A DNA stretch of 64,000 nucleotides from Metaphire vulgaris (GCA_018105865.1 CM030852.1:11518245-11582244); one strand, 5' to 3'. Counted from the stretch's first letter, positions 1-31,953 are shown. Made by a program: numbers and translations. The notes: a model not told the origin generated them from the sequence alone.

Positions 1-137
1 TTCATAAACACACAGGAAAACACCAACTTTTACCCCCCAATAAAACCAAACATCCAGGACGACTGAAAACAAACAGAATTCATTAAAATAACGACTGCAA
101 AAAAACGCAGCTCAGTACACAAGCAAAAGGACAACAC

Positions 138-217
138 TTAACCCCTTTACCGTGTATTTAACTGTAACTCAATGTAAAATAAACGGATATATTTGGGATT
201 CCCGGTAAAGAGGTTAA
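138..217. mobile_element. 80-bp TTAA-flanked MITE, copy 1
   Basis: Runs TTAA-CCCCTTTACCG ... GGTAAAGAGG-TTAA with conserved inner text GTATTTAACTGTAACTCAAT and a GGATATAT core. Terminal CCC next to a TTAA duplication is the signature of piggyBac-type elements. Lies in the last XPO6 intron seen. Confidence 0.8.
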
Positions 218-411
218 AATAAAGACTAACGAAATTTCTTTCAGTGAAATTTCTTTTCCAGTAAAAGTAGTCTTAGACATGGAAAAGGATCTTCAATCTC
301 TGTGCTCAAAAAAACTTTTTGAAAATACTTTCTAAACTAAATATAATTGCACAGATGATTATTAATAAAGGTGATAATCAATGGCCCACTAAATTCATTA
401 TAATCAAGCCT

Positions 412-416
412 CTTTC

Positions 417-485
<69 letters not shown>

Positions 486-600
486 GATGATGATTCATGA
501 TTATTATGATGATGATGATTCATGATTATGATGACCAATCAATCATGTCAATCAATCATTCAATCAGTCAATCAATCAATAAGTCAATCAATCAATTTCC
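412..600. repeat. (ATCA)n-type microsatellite
   Basis: Near-pure ATCA units from about 415 to 484, followed by degenerate ATGATT and AATC units to about 600 and CATAAT units to 650. The open frames over it (Asn-Gln-Ser-Ile repeats) are artefacts. The rest of 1-1438 is AT-rich intron with nothing else recognised except the listed repeats. Confidence 0.95.
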
Positions 601-1137
601 ATAATCATCATAATCATAATAATAATCATCATCATCCTCATCATAATCATTCATCCATCTCCATGGGTGCAATACCCATTGGAGTCTATTGCAATTTGAG
701 TTCACCTCTTCTATTCGTCTTTGTCTGTGTGGCTTTGTCATCACAATTGAACGTTTATCGACTACTTTTGTCTAGACACAGTGTAGCGGTATTTTGATGT
801 CAGTGAAAAAGACAAAATGTCAGATAATCATTACAATCATTACATTATGCAAATTTATCACTCTTCTCCAAATATCAGATTGCCATACAAAATCAGTGCG
901 CTGACCTGTCTATCAGTTGATGTCCGTACGCACTGTCCTGATGAAGACTGTCTAGTATCAAGTCTCTACGAAAAAAATTTCATAAAGACAAGTTTTCAAT
1001 CACTGCAATTTCATCACACAACTTGTTCAACATATTATGATCAAAGATTAAGATATAAATAATTATAATTATAGTTATTTTCATTATGGTAACTTCGCAG
1101 TGAAAACAGTTAATTTTTAGGGCCATTACTCACATGC

Positions 1138-1265
1138 ATGCACGTGCATGCACACAAACACACAGACAGACACACACACAGACAGACAGACACACACACA
1201 GAGACAGACAGACACACACAGACAGACAGACACACACAGACAGACACACACACAGATATACACAC
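1138..1265. repeat. CA / CAGA microsatellite
   Basis: Alternating CACACA and GACAGACA units. Simple repeat in an XPO6 intron. Confidence 0.95.
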
Positions 1266-1438
1266 AAGTGTTGCTGGATCCTATAGCTTTCCAGTGTATG
1301 TGTATCTGAACATTGTTACATTGCAGTCATGAGTAGCCAAATATTTACACAAATTCAACTGCATATAAAAGAGTAATGCAGTATTTTCAATGCATGCATT
1401 TCAGACGTTATTTTTTTGCAAATATACTAATTTCCAAC

Positions 1439-21192
<19,754 letters not shown>

Positions 21193-21227
21193 CTGACAGA
21201 GGAAACAACAACACACATTAAACATGT

Positions 21228-21493
21228 ATTAAAATATTTGCATATTTAGCATTATACATCACGGAAAACATTGTTGCGTCATAGTCACTGTAGTATAACC
21301 ATAACCACAACCAGCATAACCACCACACCGCCACCTCCACTGCCACCACTAATGACACATGGAACACGTATTAAAATATTCGCATATTTAGCATTATACA
21401 TCACGGAAAACATTGTTGTGTCATAGTCACTGTAGTATAACCATAACCAGCATAACCACCACACCACCACCTCCACCCACCACCAATGACACG
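21228..21493. repeat. Tandem duplication of ~130 bp
   Basis: Two copies of a unit with GCATATTTAGCATTATACAT, CACGGAAAACATTGTTG and GTCACTGTAGTATAACCATA. It lies just upstream of the first located XPO6 exon. From 21500 to 24050 I see no gene: dispersed repeats, a C-rich block near 23050-23120 resembling 43750-43900, and AT-rich DNA in which the missing XPO6 first exon could lie. Confidence 0.85.
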
Positions 21494-24057
21494 TCGGCAC
21501 CCACTGGTGTCATCCTTATCACTCTTGCCTGTTAAGAATCTGTGTCTTCAGAGGTTGGCAAAGTTTTCTGCATTCTCTAGCTCAAACCCACCTACCTTTA
21601 TTCTTCTTTAGACCTTCCAATTTCCTCCTTTCTGAACACCATTGGTTTTGTTTTCTCAACTGTTGATTGTATGGCCCTCTTTTTGAAATGACTTAAAACT
21701 CATCATTTTATCAATATGCAGTAATCACAGTGAGAGTGCTTCAGAGGAGGCGCTATATAAATATAATGTCACATTACATTACACCCTTGTACCACTGCTG
21801 TGGGGACTTGGGACATGTTCATCCCACTAGTACGGGAATTCAGGAATTCCAATTGTTACACTGTCCCATCAGAGCAGGAATATGGGTTATAAGGGTTTTA
21901 AACCACTGTTGCATTATGACTAATATACAACACAATAATAGCCAGATAACACACCAGTTGGCAAGCTTACATGTACAACTGATACAGTTGCAAATATAGA
22001 TTTAAAAATTCATCTGCATCAAAATGAAAATGAAACAGATCTATGACAAAATCTGCATCCTTCAACAATAGAGTGGAACGCCTAAAAAAGGGTTCACTGC
22101 CTGATTTCAACCTGCATCAAATTGAAAATGTTTCCTCAAGATCAACATCTTCCGATTGATTTGTCAAAATCTACTTTCGCCATGCTATGGAATACTGAAT
22201 CAATGGAATTACAATAAGTCTGAAAGTATACTTACCATATTTGGATTCTTTCACTCTAAAATAGCAACAAACATCATCACGTGCTTGCAATCTTCAAAAC
22301 AATTAAGCAATTATCTAAAATAAACAGGGTGCTCAAATACTAAATCACTAAGGAAATTAATTTTTTTAATTCCAAAAATCTGGAGAAATGACTTCAGGAT
22401 AATGGTGCTCGTGAACAAACGGTCACCAGGTCAAGTTTATTTAATTTAAGTCATAAAACCGATTCATAAACACATCGACCTGCACTTGCATCAGTCAGAG
22501 TCATCAGGAATGTTGGGAATGCAGGCACGCTTTGTACCATTCCACTCTCAATGATCCATTTGTTGCGAAATTGGCAGAGATTTTACCACTACCGGTTAAG
22601 ACGTTAATAATAATAGTCACATTCACTTTAATAACAAGTGCAAAGGGCAAACTACTCTTTTACTGCGTTTTATATAAATATACTCGCCAAATCTACAAGC
22701 GGCGAAATAAGGCGCTACATAATGCCAAATAAAACTAATGCAAAGAACAATTAGATAATACATTCAACAGTAAATCATCGCTGAATAAAATAAATAAGAC
22801 ATACAAAAAAGCGAATGCAAGAAAACCAAAGAACTGTTCTGAGCACTCACTATTTCAACTAAATGCAATATAGAAAAGAAATACAGAAAAACAAATAAAT
22901 CTTTCAGGCTACAACTTCCTCCATAGCTTTAACCACAGACATATAAAGTCTGGGGATCTCTGCGTCGTCAGACTCATATATAGCACTACTATTTTACCCG
23001 TGTGTCGTCATCATGTGGTTGTCACATAGAACCAGCATTACTACTACTACCAGGGCGCGATTTGTAGGGGGAAAGAGGGATTTCCCCCCACTGCCCAACT
23101 GCATCCCCCTACTGCTGGCCTGCTTCTCGGTAAGTAGTCAACCGTCACAGTGACAAGTATGCCATTGTAACGTCAAAATGACATGACGCACGTACGATAA
23201 GTAGGATTTTACTACTTCAAAATGCAAATTAATATTGAGTTTTTGCTTGCGTTTGTCTGGATAGTTGCTCAGTGGCTATTTTAGCCACCTAGACATTGGG
23301 GGAGTTTAAATTTTTGGGGACAGACATTGGGGAGGTCATAGGGGCCTACTACTTGCCAAAATGTCAAAATAATTTATCGGGGGAAATTGAAACTTTGGAG
23401 GTGGGGGATTTCCTCTCCCCAAGAGAAGGCCTAGAATAAGCGCTGACCATTGCCCTTTCATTATTTATTGGCTGTGGGTCTATCACGTGACATCGATGTC
23501 GCCTACTACAGGAAGAATTCAAAAATTCGATTCGACAATAATTGGGGCTTAGGGCCTATTGTTGTTTTACGTGTATCATATGAGTTCGATTTGGCCTAAA
23601 CAACGATTTCCAGAACTGTTTCGTGATTTCGACCGTCTAAAAACATTCTTATAGACTTCTTATATGCAATTTGGATTTCTAGATTATGTTCATATCGATT
23701 TTAGAAGAGTTTGCCTAATTTTTGAGCGTGTTTTCGTCTATTGCACTTGCAGCATGTTCTGAAAATGTGAAACATGGCTTCTCGGACTGTTATCTTGTTT
23801 CTGAAGTAAAATTAGATTTCTAAAAACCTAGATATTTTAGTTTAAACAGTAAAAACATGAAAAAGTGTTTAGGTTTTTATTTTTAAGTCAAAAATGGGAA
23901 AAAATAATCTTTAAAAAAGTGGCCCTCGAGGTCTCAACATTTTATATAGGCCTATATTATAAACTTAGGCATAATGTATTTAACTAATTTAAACATCGTA
24001 TTGACGCTCAAATAAATAAACAGCTAAACGAAAGTTGCAATAATGTGCGATCTACAG

Positions 24058-24148
24058 CAGTGTTGGAGTTGTGAAATTTGAGCTGAGGCGGGGATGGGGT
24101 TTGAGGACTGAAATTCAATGAATGACAGAAATTGCATGTACCCGATAG
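24058..24148. mobile_element. 5' half of CAGTGTTGGAGTTG MITE
   Basis: Reads CAGTGTTGGAGTTGTGAAAT and AATTCAATGAATGACAGAAA, as in the complete copies at 37135 and 50880. It is cut at CCCGATA by the hAT element that starts at 24149. Confidence 0.75.
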
Positions 24149-25077
24149 CAGAGATGTAGTACTTGGTACTTGTACTTGTACTCGAGTTGTACTCGAGTAC
24201 AAATTTTTAGTACTTGTACTTGTACTTGTACTCGGAGGCCAGGTACTTGTACTTGTACTTGTACTCGGAGTTTTAGGAATGCAAGTACTTGTACTTGTAC
24301 TTGTACTCGGAGGCCAGGTACTTGTACTTGTACTTGTACTTGAAGCATTGTGTACTTGCTACATCTCTGGCTACATGTACTTCAATGGTACCAGTAATGC
24401 TGTTCCTTTAGGCTAATGACAAGCACATCCTCACAGATGGCCAAGTACCTGGAACTCAACGATATTTATGATGAAGCCACTGATACCATCGTATTTTGGA
24501 ACAGTGAAGTTAATAGAAAGGAGTTCAACAGGCTGTATAATGCAGCCATTAGAGACCTTAGTGTGCCTGCTTCTGGCGCACCAATTAAACGCGTATTTAG
24601 CCAAGCTGGCTTGATCGCGAGACCGCATAATCGGTTAATATGACCGATGCAAGACTATCATCTCTATTTTTAGTGCAACTGTGATGATATTTAGATGCTA
24701 ATAGTGTCAATTTTATTCGTGGCCGGACAAACTGTCCGAGGACAAAATGTCACGAACAAAATGTCATGTTCCAAATGTCATGGGGACAAAATGTCAGCGG
24801 AAAAATGTCAATGTCAAAAATGTTGTACTAATACTTGGAGGCCAGGTACTTGTACTTGTACTTGTACTCGGAGGCCAGGTACTTGTACTTGTACTCGTAC
24901 TCGGAGGCCAGGTACTTGTACTTGTACTTGTACTCGGAGGCCAGGTACTTGTACTTGTACTTGTACTCGGAATTTTTGGAATGCAAGTACTTGTACTTGT
25001 ACTTGTACTTGGAGGCCAGGTACTTGTACTTGTACTTGTACTTGTACTTGAAGCATTGTGTACTTGCTACATCTCTG
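24149..25077. mobile_element. hAT transposon, internally deleted, with 8-bp TSD
   Basis: A 929-bp element with ends CAGAGATGTAGTACTTG and (reverse) CAGAGATGTAGCAAGTAC, flanked on both sides by a perfect CCCGATAG duplication (24141-24148 and 25078-25085). Both halves contain arrays of GTACTTGTACTTGTACTC plus GGAGGCCAG (24160-24350 and 24835-25050), presumably transposase-binding subterminal repeats. Between them lies a remnant of the transposase gene. Clean ends and perfect duplication suggest recent movement, driven in trans. Confidence 0.92.
24416..24643 (+). pseudogene. hAT transposase C-terminal dimerisation fragment
   Basis: About 75 codons with a segment reading NRLYNAAIRDLSVPASGAP, then KRVFSQAGLIARPHNRL. 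This is the conserved hAT dimerisation (hATC) motif L-x-x-x-A-x-x-x-L-x-x-P-A-x-x-A-P-x-x-R-V-F-S-x-A-G. The BED finger, the catalytic DDE region and the rest are gone, so it encodes no active enzyme. Nothing upstream within the element extends the frame meaningfully. Confidence 0.88.
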
Positions 25078-25324
25078 CCCGATAGCCTATGCGAACTCCA
25101 GTTAATGTTGTTATTTCTAGAAAGTCTGTCATTTTGTTGGAGCACTTAGGCCTACAGTAGAACGCCCATTCGGCGTTCGATGATACAATCTGCGCTTGGT
25201 TGTTGCGGCTCCGATATAAGCGAAATTAATTAATTAGCCATTGCGCCCGTTCAGTTAGCGATCGAAACGTTTGGAAATTCTCTTTACCAATTAAGCCTCG
25301 TCAACCCATCAGATTGCGCAAGAC

Positions 25325-25856
25325 CAGTGGCGTAGCCTAACCAAGGGCGGACTTGGGTTGCTCGACCAAAACATTTTTTTAGTATTATTATTATTCTGTG
25401 GGTGGAGGGAATTGGTGCCAAAATCGGGGTTAAGGTAACAAAAAAGGAAGTAATGAAAAATACCTATATAGTTGTCATCATCATCACATGTCATCTTCAT
25501 ATCTGAAGGTTGACGGTCATGAGTTGTTTCCACTTCGTTCTGTCGTCAGCAATCCTTTTTAGTCTTCCGTAGTTCTTTTCCTGTGTGTGTTCCTTAACGT
25601 CGTCCAGCCAGTCTCTTCTAGGTCTTCCTCTGGCCCTGTTTCCCTCATATCTGCCCTCTAATAGGACTTTTGCTTGTTCTGTGCTTGAACCCCGCATTAT
25701 GTGTCCAGCATACTGTGTTTTCCATTTATAGTTGTACGTGCACATATAGCTATAGGCCTATAGCAACTAGCAAAATAATAGATTTTTGCTTGTCAGGGTT
25801 TTTCGAAGTTGGGAATGGCCATAACACCCCTTCGGGTAATCCTGGCTACGCCACTG
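25325..25856. mobile_element. hAT-type element (CAGTGGCGTAGCC ends) with 8-bp TSD
   Basis: Ends CAGTGGCGTAGCCTAACC and (reverse) CAGTGGCGTAGCCAGGATT, flanked by a perfect CGCAAGAC duplication (25317-25324 and 25857-25864). It contains a LINE fragment in its middle. The same family sits in the intron of cGLR gene 1 at 31348. Confidence 0.88.
25497..25750 (-). mobile_element. LINE reverse transcriptase C-terminal fragment
   Basis: The minus strand reads TQYAGHIMRGSS, EGNRARGRPRRDWLDDVKEH and ends WKQLMTVNLQI, the usual GHxxR...RGRPRxxWLDD...W tail of non-LTR retrotransposon ORF2. It lies inside the hAT-type element. Confidence 0.8.
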
Positions 25857-26229
25857 CGCAAGACATCATCCTATCATCTGTTATATCAGTTTAGCAATTT
25901 GCAGTTTCAGCCGATCATATGGTCCCAGTGGTGTAGCGAGGGTTGGAACCGCCCGGGGCAAAAGAGAGACTTGAGCCTCAAACTTTTTGTTTACTCCAAA
26001 ATTCGTAAGAAGCTAAAAAAGGTCGCTCGTAGTATCGATTGCTTATTTTCACATTCCAATAGATACTAAATTCACGCCAATTGTCAATTAGATATATCAT
26101 TCCAATAAATATTTAATTCACGCCTGCTGTGATACTATCAATATTAGATATTTCGATGATCTATGTTAAGTTTTTCGGGATAGATTCGGTACAGAATCAG
26201 ATGCAAATAAATTAACATAAACTCAGTGG

Positions 26230-26475
26230 CGTATTTAGGGGGGTACGCTCCTGAGCCATAGCGTACCCCTTTGGTTTTTGGCCTTTGGTCTTTCGTCCTT
26301 CCCTTCGGTTGCACTTAAGGACTGTTACGCCGAAGTTAACCTATTTTGCTTTTCACCACGTTTGAGAAGAGTGATAACCTTTTTTGCTTGCAGTACATAT
26401 AGCATAAAAGTTATTTTTCGAACTTCTTAAATTTCAGCGTACCCCTTTAAGCCTTTCTATATACGCCCATGCATA
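26230..26475. mobile_element. Short element with GCGTATTTAGG-like ends
   Basis: Starts CAGTGGCGTATTTAGGGGGG and ends near TTTCTATATACGCCCATGC, with repeated GCGTACCCCTTT text inside. Probably a diverged hAT-type MITE; no clear target duplication seen. Confidence 0.4.
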
Positions 26476-26867
26476 AACTGGCTACAAAACTTCGCTCTCA
26501 GCCGCAATCACTTGTCCACAGATGCGACAGGCAGATCGAGGAACTCAATAATTTACGAGGGAACGCATGCCCACGGTAATCAATGCATCAGTATTAGTAT
26601 TATCCTTGTTCATCGCTGCTGCTGTCTTCGTTGGTCAAGTCTTCAGCAAGTTCACACGAGACGCCTTCACGTCGCCTTCACCTGCACCCGATTCCTGCAC
26701 CCGATTTCGTTGGTGATTCCAAGTTATCAGCTTCAGCGACGAATTGCGCAACCTAAGTCGTCCTGAAACGGGGTTTGGCTACTCCTCACTGTAAGAACCT
26801 TGTCTTACAGTAGTTGTTTATATAACCGATTACCTATTCCGGTCGTGAGTGCGTTTTTCATTTAGTA

Positions 26868-27085
26868 CAGCGGTTCCCAAACTGTGGTCCGCGGACCGGA
26901 GGGGTCCGCGGAGGATATGGCGGGGGTCCGCGAGAGCCTCCCAATATCTAGGGTTAGGGTTAGGCCTAACCCTAACCCAGATGACCTTATTTTTTGCTTG
27001 TCGCTACATTTAGGAAGGATGTGGTCCGCGAGCTAAGCTGGGAACAAAATAGGGGTCCGCGATCAAACAAGTTTGGGAACCTCTG
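26868..27085. mobile_element. hAT-type MITE with perfect 8-bp TSD
   Basis: Ends CAGCGGTTCCCAAACTGTGG and (reverse) CAGAGGTTCCCAAACTTGT, flanked by ATTTAGTA at 26860-26867 and 27086-27093. It contains CCGCGGACC palindromes and a TTAGGG/CCTAAC telomere-like inverted pair. Confidence 0.9.
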
Positions 27086-27169
27086 ATTTAGTACATCATT
27101 AACAGCCGCGGACTTAGCGTCCGATGGTGTCTAACGCCATCCTTACATTCTGTTCCCAGTCTCTTCTAG

Positions 27170-27560
27170 CCTATTTAGAGTTATGTGACCCAGTTCTAAT
27201 GTAAAAAATTGCAAAATTGTGCAGCCTATGCAAGACTTTTTCACACCTCTGTAGAAATGTCTGTGTTTTGGAGCCATATAGATGAGGCGGAGAAGAAAGC
27301 AAGTCAGACAATGCTTTAAGGTGAACTTAATACATCGTTGCCTCTATTGTCTAGACGAGGAGTGCACAGCCCTTTTAGGCGAAGGTCCAACTTGAACCTT
27401 TTCAGATTACTCGATGGCCGCAATCTCGAAACGCACGCTCTATTATAATCTATGATAAGCTAACCTATATTTTATATTAATCTGCAACTAAACAACATTA
27501 ACTTTAATAACTGATGCAATGAACTGGTTGACACTAGATTTTAGCACAGACGATACAGAC
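27170..27560 (-). mobile_element. LINE-like repeat R1, copy upstream of gene 1
   Basis: Contains GAGCCATATAGATGAGG, GGCCGCAATCTCGAAACGCA and AACATTAACTTTAATAACTG, shared with 36980-37480 and 49540-49790. On the minus strand the family encodes an LLPNLMYGSE-type reverse transcriptase motif, best seen in the 37-kb copy. Confidence 0.65.
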
Positions 27561-27575
27561 TCTAGAGTGTGGATA

Positions 27576-27971
27576 GGGGCTGTCCATTAATTACGTCAAC
27601 AATTTAGGGGGGTTTGGAAAAGTTTAACAGTTGTTGACAGAGGGGTCAAGAGAAGTTGACGTCAACAATTTCACTTTTTTAAATAATCAAAAAATAGGAA
27701 ATTTCATAGACTACTTATTACAATGGAAAAACATTAGAAAAAAGGTAATCACCACCACATTTTGACACTCGATGAGGAAAAAGGGAAAAATGATCATCAC
27801 CACAAAAATAATAACCTTGTTATTGGGACCTGTCATTGATCTTGGTGGGGTCAAGAGTTGTTGACATTATTATGGGGGGCGGGGGTTAGGTGAAAGTTGA
27901 CAGTTGTTGACAAGTGGGGGGAGGGGGTCAAAATTGCCCAAAAATTGTTGACATAATTAATGGACAGCCCC
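27576..27971. mobile_element. MITE with 30-bp inverted ends
   Basis: Ends GGGGCTGTCCATTAATTACG and (reverse) GGGGCTGTCCATTAATTATG, continuing TCAACAATTT on both. Inside are several TTGTTGACA motifs in both orientations. Partial copies lie at 34340-34452 and near 39855-39880. The superfamily is not clear, and no convincing target duplication is visible. Confidence 0.75.
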
Positions 27972-29154
27972 ACAGCAGACCTGAAACCAAAACAAAGAGA
28001 CAACTTCCTGCTATAGGCCACTACAGGAAACCCAGTCATATCTAAATCTAATCTTTGGCCACAGCTGCTAATTAACGGAAGTGGCATCGCTGTAGTGATG
28101 GAGATAGCAACTATCGCAGTTGTTTTTAGTTTGCGCAACTAATATCAGATCACATCGACAGTAGGCCTAGATGGATAATTAATTCGATAATGGATATGCA
28201 AGTTTTGACGAATCGAATAAATAATCGGATCTTCGGAATCAACATCCACCCGTGAAACTATGTTGAATAAATAATCGGGATAATCTGTAACTTTAAAGTT
28301 GGATATTTTAAACGATTATTCAAAGTTTTTTGACAAAATCGACCGTCCGATGCATTGATGGGTTGCCATTGCGGTCGCCTTCGCCAACGCCCGCCAATAG
28401 GAATACTGCTGTCCACAAATTTAAATTACTTGCGACGTCATAGTCGGTTGACAATCTGGTTGGAACCGGTTTTTCATCTGCTTCGGGTCTTTGAGATCGG
28501 CCGTCGTCGAAACTCCGCCAACTTTCGCTACCAAATTAAATGCTGTCAGGTCTAAAAATAGACTCACACCAACTGCCGAATTCATTGAGTGCTTTGACAA
28601 CGTTTGATTGAGCAAGGGTGAGATAGAAAATGATCGTCCATACAGCCTTGGCAAAAACCATAAGTAATTTGCAGTCCATTATAACAATCGGTTGCCCACA
28701 TACATGCAGGGTGTCTATAGAAAAGCGGTCTATTTTGAACTCCATGACTTTCCTAATTTTTAACATAGTTACTAGTAACCCTTGCTGACATAATAAAATA
28801 CTTTAAATAACCCGTTTTCCAGAAAGATATGTAACCTTAGAAAACCTTTGAAAAACCTTAAAGTTCCAACGAAAAACAGGATTAAAAGGCTCATTCAACT
28901 GTTGTTTAAGCAGAGGGTGGGTCCAAGAAAGAACAATTTTTTAGTGCAAGGGTTACGTATTCATAATCCGCAACCCTTGCACTATATTAATGAGCCAGTA
29001 GTATTTTATGCAAATCAAGCTTAATTAGATAAATTTTGAAACCTGGTTATTTTCTAAGATAGGCTATCAGTAGAGATTTTTAGACAAGAAACGGTAAGGA
29101 TCGGAGATTATATTACATTGACCGAAATTTCATGAATATGACACAGAAGGTGAA
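27972..29154. other. 5' flank of cGLR gene 1
   Basis: No gene seen. A short dispersed repeat lies at about 27965-28140 (related text at 36415-36600 and 46955-47165). The last 140 bp, from about 29020, matches the 5' flank of gene 4 (GAAACCTGGTTATTTTC block), so the promoter is probably inside this stretch. Confidence 0.5.
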
Positions 29155-31237
29155 ATGGATTATAAAGAGTTTCGTCAGCATTGTCTCACAGGACGTGGAT
29201 CAAAGGTCTTCTATCTTTGTGGTAGTATCTTCGAACTTCCACTGAAGTATTTTCTAAGTAATCCCACGGATTCAGATCGATTGTACTACGTGAACGACAT
29301 ATGCGCCATTCCTCCCAGTCGAAATCCTCCGAAGAACTTCAAAGGAACTGTACTTAACATTGAAAGCGCCGATAATCATCCAGGATTCGTCAGATTAAAG
29401 CTTCGGAATCATTCCTATTTTGTACGTTCACAAGAACTGCCTGAGGATGAAGTTGATGGCCCTGCACGTGTGATGCACCGTGAATTCGTATTCTCCTCCA
29501 AACTCAAAGCAGCACTGTGGTTTTTTAGTCCACGGTGGAAGGATATGCATGCCATGAAGACAGATATAAGTTACTCAGTGTATTGTCCTTATTGGCCACC
29601 AGAGGCGCAAGAGTGGCTCACTCGCAAAAGGCAACATGGATGGCCTAGCGAGAGCCTCATTACCCGAGTTAAGAAAGGCGGTTGTCACTTTGTTTCAAAA
29701 CCATATCAAAGCAACTCAGACGATGGAACACAATGGAGATTTTCTTTTTCAAAAGCAGAATTGATTCTAATTAACAGCTGGAATCCTGTTCAACAGAAGG
29801 CCTACCATCTACTTCGCCTTGCTAAGAACAAAGTCTGCGAAGGAATCTCTGATACATTTTTGCGTACATATCATTTTAAAACTCTTATGCTCTGGGCGTG
29901 TGAGCAGAAACCTTCAGAGTTCTGGACCGAGAATGACATTACAGTATGTTTACGTGAATTACTCACTGAAATGATACGGACTTTAAAAGACAGACATTCT
30001 CCAAATTACTTTATTCCTGAAAACAATATGCTTGATCATTTGCAAAGTGGTGATTTTGAAAAAGAACTGAAGAATCTGGAAAGATACGTTATACAGGAGC
30101 GTTTTGATTGTGCTTCTACGACCATCACAACTTTACAGCAAGCTATGCCAAGATTTTGGGTGTCAAATACGCTCCTCGAATTCACATTTTTGACGCTTCG
30201 TATCACTTTATTTCCATTGCATGAGGAATTAAATGCTTCAATGAGAGACAAACTCTACAAATGCGACTGCTTTCTACCCGAGTTAAAGCAACTTCACAAT
30301 GCCCTAAATGCAAACATCCATCTAATGTCAAAACATAATGTATCCGACAGGACAGCAAACAAAGATTACAGCGTGATTTTGAATGGGTACAGAGCTGCAT
30401 TGAATGCTTCGACAGACGAGAATCGACGAATGCTGATATTTCACTCCAGCGAACTTGATCGTTCGTTGTTTGATATGTATCATCAGGCAGCCGCATGGCC
30501 TGTAATTTTGCATCGAGCCAAATGTGAGACCATCTTTGAAAACCAGTGTGAGTTTTCTGAATTTGAGCGAGACTTTGAACTCCAGTTTCTAACACAAGAG
30601 CCGGGAAATGAGGAGACTGCCACAAACTTTTCAATTAAGAAAATATTTATAAAGAAAATAATAGCGTATTTCATGAAAAAATTTGCTGCAGAAACCTCGA
30701 AGCAAATGCCGTCACCGTTATATCTAATGAGTGCAGCGTATTTGGCGAATTTTTATTATACGGCAGCGAACGATTATGACATGGTGCTACGACTTTTAAA
30801 CGAGGTCTTTCAATTCGAATCAAATATCAAAAAGATTCTTGGATTTTACATATATTTTATTACAAATCTGCCAATGATTATAAGCACCGATTTCTCAGCA
30901 CTGTTCGATGAACACGTTCGTACTGTTATTGGCTTTGTGACGCTCTACAAAACTGCTTCACCTTCTTCATCATCAGAGACCGTAAACAGAGTGGTGTTTC
31001 CTTTGTCATCAGTCCGATTTCTGCGCTATATCGAGTACCAGTGTCGACTCAAAACTGATAATACAATTCCAAAAGTGTTTGCTTATACACCGGACGACGA
31101 TGAACATGTCAATAATAGCACAAGAATGACAGTTTGCTTTAGCGAGGCATTTCTCGCAGCAGCAATGAGATGCAACGGAATTAAAGTTCTTCGAGTTTCT
31201 TCTAGAAATTTCGATCCAGATTTTTCTTTCGATCGAG
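29155..31237 (+). CDS. cGLR gene 1, exon 1 (Mab-21/cGAS-like)
   Basis: Encodes the first 694 residues of an 812-residue Mab-21-family protein. cGAS-like receptors of this family bind foreign nucleic acid and make cyclic dinucleotides that signal through STING. The nucleotidyltransferase core shows G23-S24, the D39-S-D41 metal motif and D137 in TDISYSV. The Mab-21 half shows WPPEAQEWLTRKR (147-159), GGCHFV, W194 in WRFSFSKAEL, YHFKTLMLWACEQ (239-251) and NYFIPENNML (284-293). Residues about 300-690 form a less conserved, mostly helical extension including YLMSAAYLANFYY. No cGAS-type zinc thumb is visible. The ATG is the first in frame and matches gene 4. Exon 1 ends at GATCGAG|GTGAGA, phase 1. 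Activity is inferred, and a purely structural Mab-21 role remains possible. Confidence 0.9.
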
Positions 31238-31347
31238 GTGAGACAAATTGTGTCTATGCTAGAAATGTCAGAATGTTATAATCAGTTTTCAAGTTTCTGA
31301 TTTATAATTAGTTTCTTCACCATAAAAAAAATAATCAGAATTTACGA

Positions 31348-31694
31348 CAGTAGCGTAGCCAAGGAGAGGCTTGGGAGTTAAAACCCCCTTTGGCTGCGGA
31401 CGGAATTTTTTTACTCGCTTTTTCGTACATTTTTCATTTTCGGACGCGATTTTTGAGGTCAAGCCCCCTTGGCTGACTGCCGACCAAAAGAATTTCTAAG
31501 TAGTATAGAAAATAGAGAGAATGTTAAGGTGTCAGGTAGGTAATGACCTTTTTTGCTTGCCAGCTCCTAAAACTACAAAATAAAAATACATAAAGGAATA
31601 TGAGGATTATGTTTTTTGTTTGTCAAAATGTTTCAAAGTTTGGTCACGATCGAAACCAAAACCCCCCTTTCCGGAAATCCTGGCAACGCCACTA
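31348..31694. mobile_element. hAT-type MITE in intron of cGLR gene 1
   Basis: Ends CAGTAGCGTAGCCAAGG and GGCAACGCCACTA, flanked by ATTTACGA and CTTTAAGA (6 of 8 match). The corresponding intron of gene 4 lacks this block, so it arrived after the two genes separated. Same family as 25325-25856. Confidence 0.75.
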
Positions 31695-31951
31695 CTTTAA
31701 GATGTTCATGTCTAGCAATTTAGTTTTTCTGTGTTAATCTTATATTGGTCCGTGACAAAAACTCAAAAGTGTAATAGCACAGTTCTTATGTGCAGGAATG
31801 CTGCAAACAACAATTGATTAAACCGTATACTTGCTAGTTCTTCCAGTCCATGAACTAGACTCAATAATAAAAATCATAGATTTATCATTCATAAATACGC
31901 TTTGCATATAATTAAAGGGTCATGACTTACAGAGAAATCATCAATTCCCGT

Positions 31952-31953
<2 letters not shown>

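Noticed and set aside
24115..25149. Frames of VLVLVL, YLYLYS and TCTCT repeats
   Set aside because: Translations of the GTACTTG subterminal repeats of the hAT element.
26945..26990. Telomere-like GGGTTAGGGTTAGG / CCTAACCCTAACCC
   Set aside because: Only two or three units, inside a MITE; similar short runs at 3395 and 15190 are also too short to mark a telomere or fusion point.
28355..28766. Overlapping frames of 66-77 codons upstream of gene 1
   Set aside because: No recognisable motif, no splice or codon support, and different frames open on both strands.
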